NCBI RefSeq assembly: GCF_000251145.1
Contig: NZ_AIDW01000014.1
Span: forward strand, 1 to 64,000
Length of the DNA stretch: 64,000 nucleotides
Direction: 5' to 3'
Source: Sphingomonas sp. PAMC 26621
Lineage (GTDB): Bacteria; Pseudomonadota; Alphaproteobacteria; Sphingomonadales; Sphingomonadaceae
Shown: positions 34,545 to 44,490 of the stretch, in pieces
Position numbering within the stretch: the stretch's first letter is position 1
Layout of the letters: each line of letters starts with the position of its first letter
The notes under the pieces: model-generated
What the model was told of the DNA's origin: nothing
The model's input: the letters and a program-made list of their open reading frames with translations, nothing else
Database searches by the model: none
Translations under genes and position numbers: made by a program

Positions 34545-34925
34545 ATGATCCTGCTCCTGGCTGGCGTTCTGGCGATGGCGGAGCCCCCGGTGGTGGTGAG
34601 TTCGCTGCAAAGCGCGCAACTTGCCGAGGATTGCCGGGGCAAGGATTCGGACGCGACCGCCAGTTTCTGCACCGGCTATATCCTGGGCGTGTTCGATACG
34701 CTGTCGATGGCGCAGCAGATCTGCCCGTCGCCGACCAGCGCCTCGACGATCAAGGCTGTTTCGGCGGCGCGGAAATATCTCCGCACGCATCGCAAGGCAT
34801 GGGACCGCGCGCCCGTCTTCCTGGTGCGCGATGCGCTGACCGCCGCTTTCCCGTGCAAGCCGCCCGAACCGGTGGCGCCGGTCAGGAAAAAACCGTCGCC
34901 GAAATCGCGCAGACCAGCAAAATGA
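34545..34925 (+). CDS. Rap1a/Tai-family immunity-like protein
   Basis: A protein of 126 residues. A short hydrophobic leader precedes a helical Cys-containing core: Cys30 (AEDCRG), Cys42 in SFCTGYILGVFDTL, Cys60 and Cys104. This is the pattern of Rap1a/Tai proteins that neutralise peptidoglycan amidase effectors in the periplasm. No type VI effector is nearby, so it may be an orphan immunity or housekeeping inhibitor. A Lys/Arg/Pro-rich tail follows Cys104. It is coupled closely to the L,D-transpeptidase gene (10-bp gap). Confidence 0.72.
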   Translation: MILLLAGVLAMAEPPVVVSSLQSAQLAEDCRGKDSDATASFCTGYILGVFDTLSMAQQICPSPTSASTIKAVSAARKYLRTHRKAWDRAPVFLVRDALTAAFPCKPPEPVAPVRKKPSPKSRRPAK

Positions 34926-35064
34926 AGAACCCCGCCGAACTGCTCCGCAAGTAGAGCGCGCCGCGATGTTCGGGGCCGTGCGCTTTGCCGCGCCCGATGA
35001 CGAGGCTCGCCACGCCGAGCACGATGGTCGCCAGAAGCGCGGCGGCGGCGATGAGGACGATCAT
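34882..35064 (-). CDS. Small two-helix membrane protein
   Basis: A protein of 60 residues with helices IVLIAAAALLATIVLGVASLV and a C-terminal one (SAGFFILLVCAISATV), linked by a His/Arg-rich loop. GGAAAC precedes the ATG. Its 3' end overlaps the convergent Rap1a/Tai-like gene by 44 bp. The function is unknown. Confidence 0.5.
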   Translation of the reverse strand: MIVLIAAAALLATIVLGVASLVIGRGKAHGPEHRGALYLRSSSAGFFILLVCAISATVFS

Positions 35065-35245
35065 GGTGGCGTTTCCAATCCGGATGCGAGGGCGCATGGC
35101 GGCCTTGCAGCGCCATTCCGAGCGATTGGGCCCGCGGGATCGGGCATGGAAAACGGTGAACACAGACCCAATACTCGGCTGCCCGAACAGTGCGCCGGTT
35201 CATCGTTCTTGTCCATGAACGCTGTGGTCCATTCCGTGCTGCGCG

Positions 35246-36745
35246 CTACAGCGTCACCGCCGCCTTAAGCCCCAGCACGCCGACATCGCCGCGCGTGCGC
35301 ACGCCGCCGGGGTGGTGGATCCACTGGACGTTGGGTTGCAGCTCGAGCCACGGAACCGGGGTGAGGCTGTAATAGATCTCGGCGGCATATTCGGCATCGC
35401 GTACCGGCGTGCCGGGGATCAGCCGGTCGGCATCGGCGGCGCGCCCGTTGACGTTGGTGCGCCCGACCGCGAGCCCGAGCACGTCGCCTTCCAGCCCGGG
35501 GAGCAGCCCCTTGTAGAAGATCCCGAGCGTCGCCTGATTGTCGGTCACGCTGGTGGCGCGGTCGGCCTGCGTGACGTTGGCGAAGATCCCGAGCCCGGTC
35601 AGCGCCTTGCCGTCCTTGGACGTGCCGGTGAGCTGCTGCTGGACATTGGCATAGACGCCGTACCGCCCCGAGCGCTGCAAGGGCGCGAGCCCGGTCACCA
35701 CGATCGGGCGGCGGTTGATGTCGAGCAGCACGTCGTCGCCATTCGCGGTCGAATACCACGCGCCGAGCTTGTACGATCCGACATGGCCGGTGTCGCCGAG
35801 CCGAGTCCACCCCGCCTCGACCGGGATCAGCGCGCCGGTCGCGCCGTGCCACCGGGCGACGAAGAAATTGTTCTTCAGGTTGAGCGGATTGACCTCATAG
35901 GCGCCGATCTGGAGATACGTTCCGCCGCCGACGTCGACGTGCAGCCGGCCGCCCCATTGGCTGACCGGCCAGTTATACCAATAATCGCCGACGAGATTGC
36001 CCGGCTGCGCGCCGCAGAACGACAGGTTCTGGAAATGGCACGAGAATGCCGCAAAATCGGTGCCCGGATTGGTCCGCCCGAGCTTGAGTTCGACCGCATC
36101 GCCGATCTTCTGTTCATACCATAATTGCGTGACGCGGACGGTCTGCCCGCGGCCATAGACTTCCTGCACCTGCTGCAACGTGCCGAGCCCGGCGTCGTCG
36201 GAAAGGTTGCGCCCGCGTCGCCACGTGATCGTCGCCTGCAGCGTGCCGCCCTCGATCCCGGCGATCTTCGCCATGTCGATCTTTGCGCCGAAATCGACCT
36301 GCCCGGTCTCGGTCAGTTTCTTTCGCTGGCCGCCGGTGAAATTATACCCGCTTTCCGACGCATAGCGTGCGGACACGTCGAAGCCGCGATCGCCCAGCCA
36401 GGTGCGCGCATGCCGCCAGTCGGCGAACAGCCCGGGCGGCGCATCGCTTTGCGTGTCGCCGATCGGCTGGTAGAACAGCATGTTGCGCGGGTGCTGCATG
36501 TGATTGGGGACGCGGCGCCTGGCGGGCGCTGCGGTCTCGACCGGCGTATCCGGGCCGGACGGGCCGGCGGGTTCGGTCGCGGGCTTCTGGCTGTCGTTGG
36601 CGGGGGGCTGCGCGACGGGAGCGTCGGCGGCGGGCGGCGGGGCGGGCGCGCCGATGTCGACCTGCTGCGCGGTCGCCGGCTGCGCGAGACCGAGCATCGT
36701 TGCCGTGGACGCCAGTGCCAATACGCGCATCCGGGAAAGAATCAT
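35246..36745 (-). CDS. OprB-family carbohydrate-selective porin
   Basis: A protein of 499 residues in the outer membrane. The signal peptide (ALASTATMLGLAQPATA) leads to a Pro/Ala-rich linker (about 30-80), then a barrel with family segments such as GAKIDMAKIAGIEGGTLQA, and it ends AAVTL. OprB porins admit glucose and related sugars. Two adjacent ATGs follow GAGG; the second gives the better spacing. It is downstream of and on the same strand as TrhO but is probably separate (61-bp gap). Confidence 0.9.
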   Translation of the reverse strand: MILSRMRVLALASTATMLGLAQPATAQQVDIGAPAPPPAADAPVAQPPANDSQKPATEPAGPSGPDTPVETAAPARRRVPNHMQHPRNMLFYQPIGDTQSDAPPGLFADWRHARTWLGDRGFDVSARYASESGYNFTGGQRKKLTETGQVDFGAKIDMAKIAGIEGGTLQATITWRRGRNLSDDAGLGTLQQVQEVYGRGQTVRVTQLWYEQKIGDAVELKLGRTNPGTDFAAFSCHFQNLSFCGAQPGNLVGDYWYNWPVSQWGGRLHVDVGGGTYLQIGAYEVNPLNLKNNFFVARWHGATGALIPVEAGWTRLGDTGHVGSYKLGAWYSTANGDDVLLDINRRPIVVTGLAPLQRSGRYGVYANVQQQLTGTSKDGKALTGLGIFANVTQADRATSVTDNQATLGIFYKGLLPGLEGDVLGLAVGRTNVNGRAADADRLIPGTPVRDAEYAAEIYYSLTPVPWLELQPNVQWIHHPGGVRTRGDVGVLGLKAAVTL

Positions 36746-36806
36746 CATGGCCTCGTCGTCGTCAAAACCTCGTGCTGCGATGCAACAGGTCGGCGCAAAA
36801 GAACAC

Positions 36807-37724
36807 CTATGCTTTGGGTGCCGCCGCGCCGACATGCGTTTCGCCGCGCCGCTCCGCGAGTTTTACCTGCCGGTGGCGCTCGGCATAAGCGGCGCGCTGC
36901 GTGTCGTCACGCGTGGCCGCACAGGCGGGGCAGGCAACGCCTTCCTCGTACAGTGGCGAGGCGCGGTCCGCCGGGCTGACCGGCATCCGACAGGCGCGGC
37001 ACAGGGCGTGGGTGCCCGGGGCGAGGCCGTGCCCGACCGCGACGCGCTCGTCGAACACGAAACACTCGCCTTCCCAGCGGCTTTGCTCGGGCGGCACGTC
37101 CTCGAGATATTGCAGGATGCCGCCTTCGAGGTGGAAGACGTCGGTCAGGCCCTCGGCCTTGAGGAACGCGGTCGACTTCTCGCAGCGGATTCCGCCGGTG
37201 CAGAACATCGCGATGCGCTTGCCGTCCAGCTCGGCGCGGTGCGCGCGCGCCCAGGCGGGGAAGTCGCTGAACGCGTCGGTCCGCGGGTCGACCGCACCCG
37301 CGAAGCTGCCGACCTTGACCTCATAGGCGTTGCGCGTGTCGATCACGACCGTATCGGGCGCGTCGATCAGCGCGTTCCAGTCGGCTGGCTTCACATAGGT
37401 GCCGGTGCCCTCCATCGGATCGATCGCGGGTTCGCCCATCGTCACGATCTCCCGCTTGAGGCGGACCTTCATGCGGTGGAATGGCATCGTCTCGGCGTGG
37501 CTGTGCTTGGCGGTGATCGGGGCGCAATCGGGGAGGGTGCGGATGTGCGCCAGCACCACCTCGATCGCTGCGTCGCTGCCCGCGATCGTGCCGTTGATGC
37601 CTTCGGGCGCGAGCAGCAGCGTGCCCTTGATGCCCTGCGCCGCGCACAGGTCGAGCAAAGGCTGGCGCAGTGCCTTGGGGTCGGGGAAGCGGGCGAAACG
37701 GTAGAGCGCGGCGACGTGGATCAT
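36807..37724 (-). CDS. trhO: tRNA uridine(34) hydroxylase TrhO (rhodanese-like)
   Basis: A protein of 305 residues with the YceA/TrhO domain order: N-terminal acylphosphatase-like part, then rhodanese domain with VVIDTRNAYEVKVG and active loop FCTGGIRCEKS (Cys175, Cys181), then a C-terminal zinc-ribbon-like end with two CxxC pairs (CRAC and CPAC). In other bacteria TrhO hydroxylates U34 of tRNAs to ho5U, using prephenate-independent oxygen chemistry. It acts in the cytosol. Confidence 0.93.
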   Translation of the reverse strand: MIHVAALYRFARFPDPKALRQPLLDLCAAQGIKGTLLLAPEGINGTIAGSDAAIEVVLAHIRTLPDCAPITAKHSHAETMPFHRMKVRLKREIVTMGEPAIDPMEGTGTYVKPADWNALIDAPDTVVIDTRNAYEVKVGSFAGAVDPRTDAFSDFPAWARAHRAELDGKRIAMFCTGGIRCEKSTAFLKAEGLTDVFHLEGGILQYLEDVPPEQSRWEGECFVFDERVAVGHGLAPGTHALCRACRMPVSPADRASPLYEEGVACPACAATRDDTQRAAYAERHRQVKLAERRGETHVGAAAPKA

Positions 37725-37805
37725 GCGGCGGGGTTTAGGGGGTTTTGCGGGGGTTTGAAAAGGCGGTTGGTTCTTTGGGGGGAGGGTCGGTTGGCACGGC
37801 CGTCA

Positions 37806-37947
37806 CCCCGGCCTGCGTGAGACCTCTGCGACAGTCGGTTTATGGAGCCCCAGTTGGCTGTTTTCCCGCGAAGGCGGGAATCCAGAGCCAAGCAAAACAA
37901 CAGCTTACAGCTCTCGCGACTCCTGGGCCCGCTTTCGCGGGAGAACA
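37806..37947 (-). repeat. Intergenic palindromic repeat, family 1, copy 2 (inverted)
   Basis: It is the reverse-complement copy of 27428-27571, sharing TTCTCCCGCGAAAGCGGG, CCAGGAGTCGCG, CTGTAAGC, TTGTTTTGC and the AACCGACT end. It occupies the gap between trhO and the glnA 3' region, together with the hairpins at 38014-38163. Confidence 0.75.
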
Positions 37948-38013
37948 CCTATGGTTTCGCAGAGGTCCCGCCTGCGCCGGGGGGACGCGGTTTTGAGCTC
38001 TGGCTGACATAGA

Positions 38014-38046
38014 AAAGGGCGCCCGGATTGCTCCGGACGCCCTTTC
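38014..38046 (-). terminator. Rho-independent terminator of glnA
   Basis: On the minus strand the stem AAAGGGCG with CCGGA (one mismatch) and a GCAA loop is followed by TTTTCTAT. It lies about 120 nt after the glnA stop and after four other hairpins, and it has the best U-tract in the window. Confidence 0.75.
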
Positions 38047-38059
38047 CAAAAGTGCCGTC

Positions 38060-38163
38060 GTGGCAAAGCCACGCCGTCGGTCCTCGCTTTGGCGAGGCCG
38101 GCCGACAGCTCCTGTGGCGACTTGGCTTTGCCTCGTCGCCACCGGCGCGGTCGTGGCCGCGCC
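38060..38163 (-). repeat. Cluster of four perfect hairpins in the glnA 3' region
   Basis: Stems in plus coordinates: 38060-38072 (GTGGC/GCCAC), 38082-38097 (CCTCGC/GCGAGG, tetraloop TTTG), 38114-38142 (GTGGCGAC/GTCGCCAC) and 38144-38163 (GGCGCGG/CCGCGCC). The last ends right at the glnA stop. They would form a folded 3' UTR ahead of the terminator. No coding potential. Confidence 0.6.
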
Positions 38164-39585
38164 TCAGTAGCTATAGTACATATCGAACTCGACCGGGCTC
38201 GGCGTCATCTCCCAGCGCAGCACGTCATGCATCTTCAGTTCGATGTACGATTCGATCTGGTCCTTCGAGAACACGTCGCCCTTGAGCAGGAAGTCGTGAT
38301 CCGCCGCCAGCGAGTCGAGCGCCTCGCGGAGCGAACCGCAGACGGTCGGGACCTGCGCGAGCTCTGCCGGGGGCAGGTCGTACAGGTTCTTGTCCATCGC
38401 CTCGCCCGGGTGGATGCGGTTCTGGATCCCGTCCATGCCCGCCATGAACAGCGCAGCGTAGCAGAGATACGGGTTCGCCATTGCATCGGGGAAGCGCACT
38501 TCGACTCGCTTTGCCTTGGGGCCGGTGCCATAAGGGATGCGGCACGACGCCGAGCGGTTGCGCGCCGAGTAAGCGAGCAGCACCGGCGCTTCATAGCCCG
38601 GGACCAGCCGCTTGTAGCTGTTGGTCGTCGGGTTGGTGAAGGCGTTGACCGCCTTGGCATGCTTGATGATGCCGCCGATGAAGAACAGGCACGTCTCCGA
38701 CAGGCCAGCATAGCCGTTGCCGGCGAACAGCGGGTTGCCCTTGTCCCAGATCGACAGATGCGTGTGCATCCCCGAGCCGTTATCTTCCTTGATCGGCTTG
38801 GGCATGAAGGTGACGGTCTTGCCGTACGCCTGCGCGACGTTGTGGCAGACATACTTGTAGATCTGCATGCGATCCGCGGTCAGCGTCATCGTGCCGAAGG
38901 TCAGGCCCAGCTCATGCTGGCCGGCGGCGACTTCGTGGTGATGCTTGTCGCACGGCAGGCCCATTTCGAGCATGGTCGAGACCATCTCGCCGCGGATGTC
39001 GACTGCGCTGTCGACCGGCGCGACCGGGAAGTACCCGCCCTTGGCGCGCGGACGATGGCCGAGGTTGCCGCCCTCATAGCTGGTGCCGGTGTTGGTCGGC
39101 AGCTCGATGTCGTCGATCTTGTAATAGCTGGTCGCGTAGCTGTTCTCGAACTGGACGTTGTCGAACATGAAGAACTCGGCTTCCGGCCCGATGAAGATCG
39201 TGTCGCCGATGCCGGTGGTCTTGAGATACGCCTCGGCGCGCTTAGCGGTCGAGCGCGGATCGCGCGCGTAGAGCTCGCCGGTCGACGGCTCGACGATGTC
39301 GCACACCAGGATCAGCATCGGCGTCGCCGAGAACGGGTCGGTCCACACTGCGTCGAGATCCGGCATGAGGATCATGTCGGACTCGTTGATCGCCTTCCAG
39401 CCCTCGATCGACGATCCGTCGAACATGAAGCCATCGGTCAGCTCGTCCTCGCCGACGACGCCCGCGACCATCGTCAGATGCTGCCACTTGCCCTTGGGAT
39501 CGGTGAACCGCAGATCGACCCACTCGATTTCCTGGTCCTTGATCATCTGCAGCACGTCGTTCGCGCTGTTGCCCGTCTTTGCCAT
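38164..39585 (-). CDS. glnA: Glutamine synthetase type I
   Basis: A protein of 473 residues that makes glutamine from glutamate, ammonia and ATP as a cytosolic dodecamer. Typical motifs are [19 protein letters not shown], the ATP-site [14 protein letters not shown], and [16 protein letters not shown]. The adenylylation site is about Tyr402 in KNLYDLPP, so activity should be regulated by GlnE. It lies 133 bp downstream of glnB on the same strand, the usual alphaproteobacterial glnBA arrangement. A hairpin-rich 3' region and a terminator follow. Confidence 0.97.
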   Translation of the reverse strand: MAKTGNSANDVLQMIKDQEIEWVDLRFTDPKGKWQHLTMVAGVVGEDELTDGFMFDGSSIEGWKAINESDMILMPDLDAVWTDPFSATPMLILVCDIVEPSTGELYARDPRSTAKRAEAYLKTTGIGDTIFIGPEAEFFMFDNVQFENSYATSYYKIDDIELPTNTGTSYEGGNLGHRPRAKGGYFPVAPVDSAVDIRGEMVSTMLEMGLPCDKHHHEVAAGQHELGLTFGTMTLTADRMQIYKYVCHNVAQAYGKTVTFMPKPIKEDNGSGMHTHLSIWDKGNPLFAGNGYAGLSETCLFFIGGIIKHAKAVNAFTNPTTNSYKRLVPGYEAPVLLAYSARNRSASCRIPYGTGPKAKRVEVRFPDAMANPYLCYAALFMAGMDGIQNRIHPGEAMDKNLYDLPPAELAQVPTVCGSLREALDSLAADHDFLLKGDVFSKDQIESYIELKMHDVLRWEMTPSPVEFDMYYSY

Positions 39586-39718
39586 GTCCCCACGCCCTTT
39601 CTGGATACTGAAAATTCGCCCGTACCGGTCAACCAGGTGCGGGACTCGTGTTAAGCCCGGATGTTCACGCTGTCACAAGATGTTGCGCTGCGTCAAACCC
39701 GCATTCCGATCATTGCGC

Positions 39719-40351
<633 letters not shown>

Positions 40352-40363
40352 CTAAACTTCGCC

Positions 40364-41188
40364 TCAATACGGCGGCTTGTCGAACCCGCCCGGGCTGAGC
40401 GTGAAGATCTCGCAGCCGTCCTCGGTGATCCCGATCGAATGTTCGAACTGCGCGGACAGCGAGCGGTCGCGCGTTACCGCGGTCCAGCCGTCGTCGAGCA
40501 GCTTCACGTCGGCGCGGCCGGTGTTGATCATCGGTTCGATCGTGAAGATCATCCCCGGCTTGAGTTCCGGCCCGGTGCCGGGACGCCCGGCATGGACCAC
40601 CTCGGGCGCATCGTGGAACAGCCGCCCCAAACCATGCCCGCAGAAATCGCGCACCACGCCGTAGCGATGCTTCTCGGCATGCCGCTGGATCGCGTGGCCG
40701 ATATCGCCGAGATGGTTGCCCGGCTTCGCCTGCTCGATCCCGATCATCAGGCATTCGTAGGTCACCTCGACCAGCCGCTTCGCCTTGATCGGCACGTCGC
40801 CGACCAGATACATCCGGCTGCTGTCGCCATGCCAGCCATCGAGGATCGGCGTCACGTCGACATTGACGATGTCGCCGGTCTTGAGCGTCTTCTGGCTCGG
40901 GATGCCGTGGCAGACGACATGGTTGATCGAGATGCAGCTCGAATGGGTATAGCCGCGATAGCCGAGCGTCGCGGGGATGCCGCCGCGATCGGTGATGAAG
41001 CGGCGGATCATGGCGTCGAGCTCGGCGGTGGCCATGCCGGGCACCATGTGCGGCACGATCATGTCGAGCGTTTCGGCGGCGAGTTGTCCTGCGGCGAGCA
41101 TCCCGTCGAACGCATCGCGGCCGTTGAGCTTGATCGCACCGGTGCGGCCCATCGGCGCATCGGCGGTTACGGTTACATAATCGGTCAT
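40364..41188 (-). CDS. map: Methionine aminopeptidase type I
   Basis: A protein of 274 residues that removes the initiator methionine from nascent proteins. The dinuclear metal ligands are all present: Asp111 (VNVDVTP), Asp122 (HGDSSR), His185 (CGHGLG), Glu218 (TIEPM) and Glu249 (FEHS). The conserved His94 sits in VCHGIP. The N-terminal 25 residues are slightly longer than in E. coli. It is divergent from the CinA-type gene. Confidence 0.96.
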   Translation of the reverse strand: MTDYVTVTADAPMGRTGAIKLNGRDAFDGMLAAGQLAAETLDMIVPHMVPGMATAELDAMIRRFITDRGGIPATLGYRGYTHSSCISINHVVCHGIPSQKTLKTGDIVNVDVTPILDGWHGDSSRMYLVGDVPIKAKRLVEVTYECLMIGIEQAKPGNHLGDIGHAIQRHAEKHRYGVVRDFCGHGLGRLFHDAPEVVHAGRPGTGPELKPGMIFTIEPMINTGRADVKLLDDGWTAVTRDRSLSAQFEHSIGITEDGCEIFTLSPGGFDKPPY

Positions 41189-41252
41189 GACAATCGATAT
41201 AGCGGCACCAAGCGGGCTTTGCGAGAGGGCGGCGCGGGGCTATGCCGAAGCC

Positions 41253-42008
41253 ATGACGCAACGTATCTGGACGGCCGCGCTCGCGGTGATCGGCGACGAG
41301 ATCCTTTCGGGTCGCACGCAGGACAAGAATGTCGCGCAAATCGCGGCGTGGCTCAACGTGCAAGGGATTCGCCTTGCCGAGGTGCGGATCGTCGCGGACA
41401 AGACCGAGGCGATCGTCGAGGCGGTCAACATCCTGCGGGAACGCAACGATTATCTGTTCACCACCGGCGGGATCGGCCCGACGCATGACGACATCACGGT
41501 CGACGCGATTGCCGCGGCGCTGGGTGTCCCGGTCGAGTTCCATCCGCACGCGGTCGAAGTGCTTGAGGCCTATTACGCGAGCCGCGGCGGGCTGAACGAG
41601 GCGCGCAAGCGGATGGCGCGGGTGCCGGCCGGCGCGGACCTGATCGAGAACCGCATGTCGGGCGCGCCGGGGATCCGGCACGGCAACATCTTCATCATGG
41701 CGGGCGTGCCGCACATCACCGCGGGGATGCTCGACGCGCTGACCGGCACGCTCGAAGGCGGTCTGCCGGTGCTGTCGCGGACGATCGGCTGCTGGGTCGC
41801 CGAGAGCGAGGTCGCGGACTTGCTGCGCAATGCGGAGAAGACGCACGAGGGCGTGGCGATCGGCAGTTACCCGTTCTTTCGCGATGGCCGGGTCGGCGCC
41901 AATTTCGTCGTCCGCGCGACCGAGGCGGCGCTTGCCGACCGCTGTATCGCCGATCTTACCCAGGCGCTGGAGCAATCGGGGCGCAGCGTCGTTGCCGACG
42001 GTATCTGA
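41253..42008 (+). CDS. CinA/MoaB-like molybdopterin-binding domain protein
   Basis: A protein of 251 residues equal to the N-terminal (MoCF/competence-damage inducible CinA-type) domain. ALAVIGDEILSGRTQDKN and TTGGIGPTHDDITVDAIA are the diagnostic segments. The C-terminal nicotinamide mononucleotide deamidase domain of full CinA is absent. Related short forms are nucleotide/pterin phosphatases of unclear role. An ATG at 41187 overlaps the map start and lacks a ribosome site, so 41253 is preferred. The lipoprotein gene follows after 13 bp. Confidence 0.88.
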   Translation: MTQRIWTAALAVIGDEILSGRTQDKNVAQIAAWLNVQGIRLAEVRIVADKTEAIVEAVNILRERNDYLFTTGGIGPTHDDITVDAIAAALGVPVEFHPHAVEVLEAYYASRGGLNEARKRMARVPAGADLIENRMSGAPGIRHGNIFIMAGVPHITAGMLDALTGTLEGGLPVLSRTIGCWVAESEVADLLRNAEKTHEGVAIGSYPFFRDGRVGANFVVRATEAALADRCIADLTQALEQSGRSVVADGI

Positions 42009-42021
42009 CCGGAGACATGTC

Positions 42022-42375
42022 ATGAAGCGCCTATCCCCCCTGTTCGTCGTGCCCATGCTCGCCGGTCTCGTCGCGGTGTCGGCGTGCGACCCCGGCGCGA
42101 GTGGGGGCAAGACCACCGCCGCCACGACCAAACCCGACCCGATGGAAGCCAAGATCGACGCGCTGCCGAAGGGCTTGCAGGAAACCACCTTCTTCCGCGC
42201 GATCCGCGACGGCGGATACACCTGCCAGAAGATCGTCCGGTTCGAGAAGCACGCGCCAATCAACGGCGAGGCGGTGTGGATCGCGGAATGCGACGATCGC
42301 GGGCAATATGTCATCACGCTCAAGCCCGACGGCGTGTTCTGGGTTAGCGGCGTGCCGCAGGCCAAGAAACCCTAA
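42022..42375 (+). CDS. Small lipoprotein
   Basis: A protein of 117 residues. The signal peptide ends in the lipobox VSAC, placing the lipidated Cys at position 22. A linker rich in Thr/Lys/Pro is followed by a small domain with two Cys (YTCQK and AECDD) and VITLKPDGVFWV strands. GGAGA precedes the ATG. It sits between the CinA-type gene and the TonB receptor, which follows by only 5 bp. The function is unknown. Confidence 0.7.
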   Translation: MKRLSPLFVVPMLAGLVAVSACDPGASGGKTTAATTKPDPMEAKIDALPKGLQETTFFRAIRDGGYTCQKIVRFEKHAPINGEAVWIAECDDRGQYVITLKPDGVFWVSGVPQAKKP

Positions 42376-42380
42376 GCTCC

Positions 42381-44417
42381 GTGAGAATCTGGAAACTTGC
42401 ACTCGCCGGTGCCGGCGTGCCGGTTGCGCTGTCCGCGCAGACCGCACCTGGCCCGGTTCCGGCCGAAACCACCGGTCCCGACATCGTCGTGCTCGGATCG
42501 CCCCTGCCGCTGCCGCCCGGGGTTCCGGCCTACGGTTCGGTGACGATCGACCGCGAGCGGCTGACCGGCGATGCGTCGGGCCGGGTCGAGAACGTCCTGT
42601 CCGACGTTGCAGGGTTCCAGCAGTTCCGCCGCAGCGACAGCCGCTCGGCCAATCCGTCCGCGCAGGGTGTCACGCTGCGCGCGCTCGGCGGCAATGCGTC
42701 GTCGCGCGCGCTCGTGCTGCTCGACGGGGTGCCGCTCGCGGACCCGTTCTTCGGCTACATCCCGTTCAACGCGCTGTCGGCGGATCGCCTGTCGAGCGTG
42801 CGGATCACGCGCGGGGGCGGGTCGGGGGCGTTCGGCGCAGGTGCGGTCGCGGGCACGGTCGAACTCGCGAGCGCGACGCGTGCCGATCTGCCGCGCGTGG
42901 CGGGGAGCGCCTTCTACGGCAGCGACAATGCGGTCGAGACCAGCGCGAGCGTCTCGCCCGATGTCGGCGCGGGCTATCTCACCGTCTCGGGCCGGTTCGA
43001 GCGCGGCGACGGGTTCTACACGACGCCGGTCGATCAGCGTACCGCCGCGACGGTCCGCGCGCGCTATCGCGACTGGTCGGGGCAGATCCGCGGCGTCGTG
43101 CCGATCGACGCGCAAACCGAAGTGCAGGCGCGGATGGTCGTGTTCCGCGACGATCGCACGCTGCGCTTCGCGGGCGCGGACAGCAGTTCGTCGGGCGAGG
43201 ATGCGAGCGTCCGGCTGATCCATCGCGGGCCGTGGGCGCTCGACGTGCTGGCCTATGTCCAGGCGCGCAACTTCTCCAACCGCGTGATCAGCGCGACCAC
43301 CGCCAGATTGACGCTCGACCAGCGTAATACGCCTGCGACCGGAATCGGCGGCAAGATCGAGCTGCGCCCGCCGGTCGGGCCGGATCACGTGTTGCGGATC
43401 GGCGCGGACGTCCGGCTGGGCGACGGGACGCTGTACGAGGACGCTTATGCCGCGAGCGGCGCGGTGACGACGCGGCGCACCGCTGGCGGCAACACCAGCA
43501 CCGCCGGGCTGTTCGCCGAGGATGACTGGACGCTCGGGCGGCTGGTGCTGACGGCAGGGGTGCGCGGCGATCGCTGGACGATCACCGACGGCTTCTTCCG
43601 CGAGCGGACGACGGCTGGTGTCATCACGACCAACCAGCGCTTTGCCGACCGCAACGGGGTCGAGGCCACCGGGCGTGCGGGTGCGCTGTTCCACGCGAGC
43701 GACGCCGTCGCCTTACGTGCGGCGGGGTACACCGGGTTCCGCCTGCCGACGCTGAACGAATTGTACCGCCCGTTCGTGGTCTTCCCGATCACGACGCAGG
43801 CGAACGCCGCATTGGGGCTCGAGCGGTTGCGCGGGGTCGAGGGCGGGGTCGACGTGACGCCGGTGGCCGGGGTGCGGCTCGGCGTCACCGCTTTCTACAA
43901 CCGGCTCGAGGGGGCGATCGCCAACGTCACGATCGCGCCCAATGTGCGGCAGCGGCAGAATGTCGATGCGATCGTCGCGCGTGGGGTGGAAGTCACCGCG
44001 CATGCGGGGCGGGGGGCGGTGTCGCTCGATGGCTCCTATGCGTTCAGCGACAGCAAGGTCCGCGCCTCCGGCGCTTCGGCGCAACTCGACGGGTTCATCC
44101 CGGCGCAAAGTCCGCGGCATACCGCGAGCGCGACGCTTGGCTGGCAGGATCGCCGCGGTTTCGGTCTGTCGCTGACCGGACGGTATGTCGGCCGGCAGTT
44201 CGAGGACGATTTGCAGACCGACGTGCTGCCGGCCGCGACGACGCTCGACGGGGTGGTGACAGTGCCCGTCGCGCGGCGCTGGTCGGTGATCGCGCGCGGG
44301 GAGAATCTCACCGACACGACGGTCATCACGCGCAACGCGGGCGGCTCGATCGATATCGGGACGCCGCGACGGTTGTGGATCGGGGTACGGCTTGGCGGGG
44401 GTAACCCGCGACCGTAA
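42381..44417 (+). CDS. TonB-dependent outer-membrane receptor
   Basis: A protein of 678 residues. After a signal peptide come a plug (about 40-155) with DVAGFQQFRRSDSRSA, VTLRALGGNASSRALVLLDG and ITRGGGSGAFGAGAVAG, and a 22-strand barrel. The size and plug sequence fit the BtuB-like vitamin/siderophore class, but no riboswitch precedes it. The substrate is unresolved. The start is GTG, 5 bp after the lipoprotein stop, so the two are cotranscribed. Confidence 0.9.
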   Translation: MRIWKLALAGAGVPVALSAQTAPGPVPAETTGPDIVVLGSPLPLPPGVPAYGSVTIDRERLTGDASGRVENVLSDVAGFQQFRRSDSRSANPSAQGVTLRALGGNASSRALVLLDGVPLADPFFGYIPFNALSADRLSSVRITRGGGSGAFGAGAVAGTVELASATRADLPRVAGSAFYGSDNAVETSASVSPDVGAGYLTVSGRFERGDGFYTTPVDQRTAATVRARYRDWSGQIRGVVPIDAQTEVQARMVVFRDDRTLRFAGADSSSSGEDASVRLIHRGPWALDVLAYVQARNFSNRVISATTARLTLDQRNTPATGIGGKIELRPPVGPDHVLRIGADVRLGDGTLYEDAYAASGAVTTRRTAGGNTSTAGLFAEDDWTLGRLVLTAGVRGDRWTITDGFFRERTTAGVITTNQRFADRNGVEATGRAGALFHASDAVALRAAGYTGFRLPTLNELYRPFVVFPITTQANAALGLERLRGVEGGVDVTPVAGVRLGVTAFYNRLEGAIANVTIAPNVRQRQNVDAIVARGVEVTAHAGRGAVSLDGSYAFSDSKVRASGASAQLDGFIPAQSPRHTASATLGWQDRRGFGLSLTGRYVGRQFEDDLQTDVLPAATTLDGVVTVPVARRWSVIARGENLTDTTVITRNAGGSIDIGTPRRLWIGVRLGGGNPRP

Positions 44418-44490
44418 GCTGTCGCCGCCCTGATCGCCGGACCGTGCGCCGCATCATGTGAACTCTACTGGGAAATGGACGGGAAACCGA

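Noticed and set aside
38060-38163. CRISPR-like array after glnA
   Set aside because: The hairpins differ in sequence and spacing; there is no constant repeat with unique spacers.
42300-42381. Cobalamin or other riboswitch before the BtuB-size TonB receptor
   Set aside because: The upstream lipoprotein gene ends only 5 bp before the receptor start, leaving no room for an aptamer.
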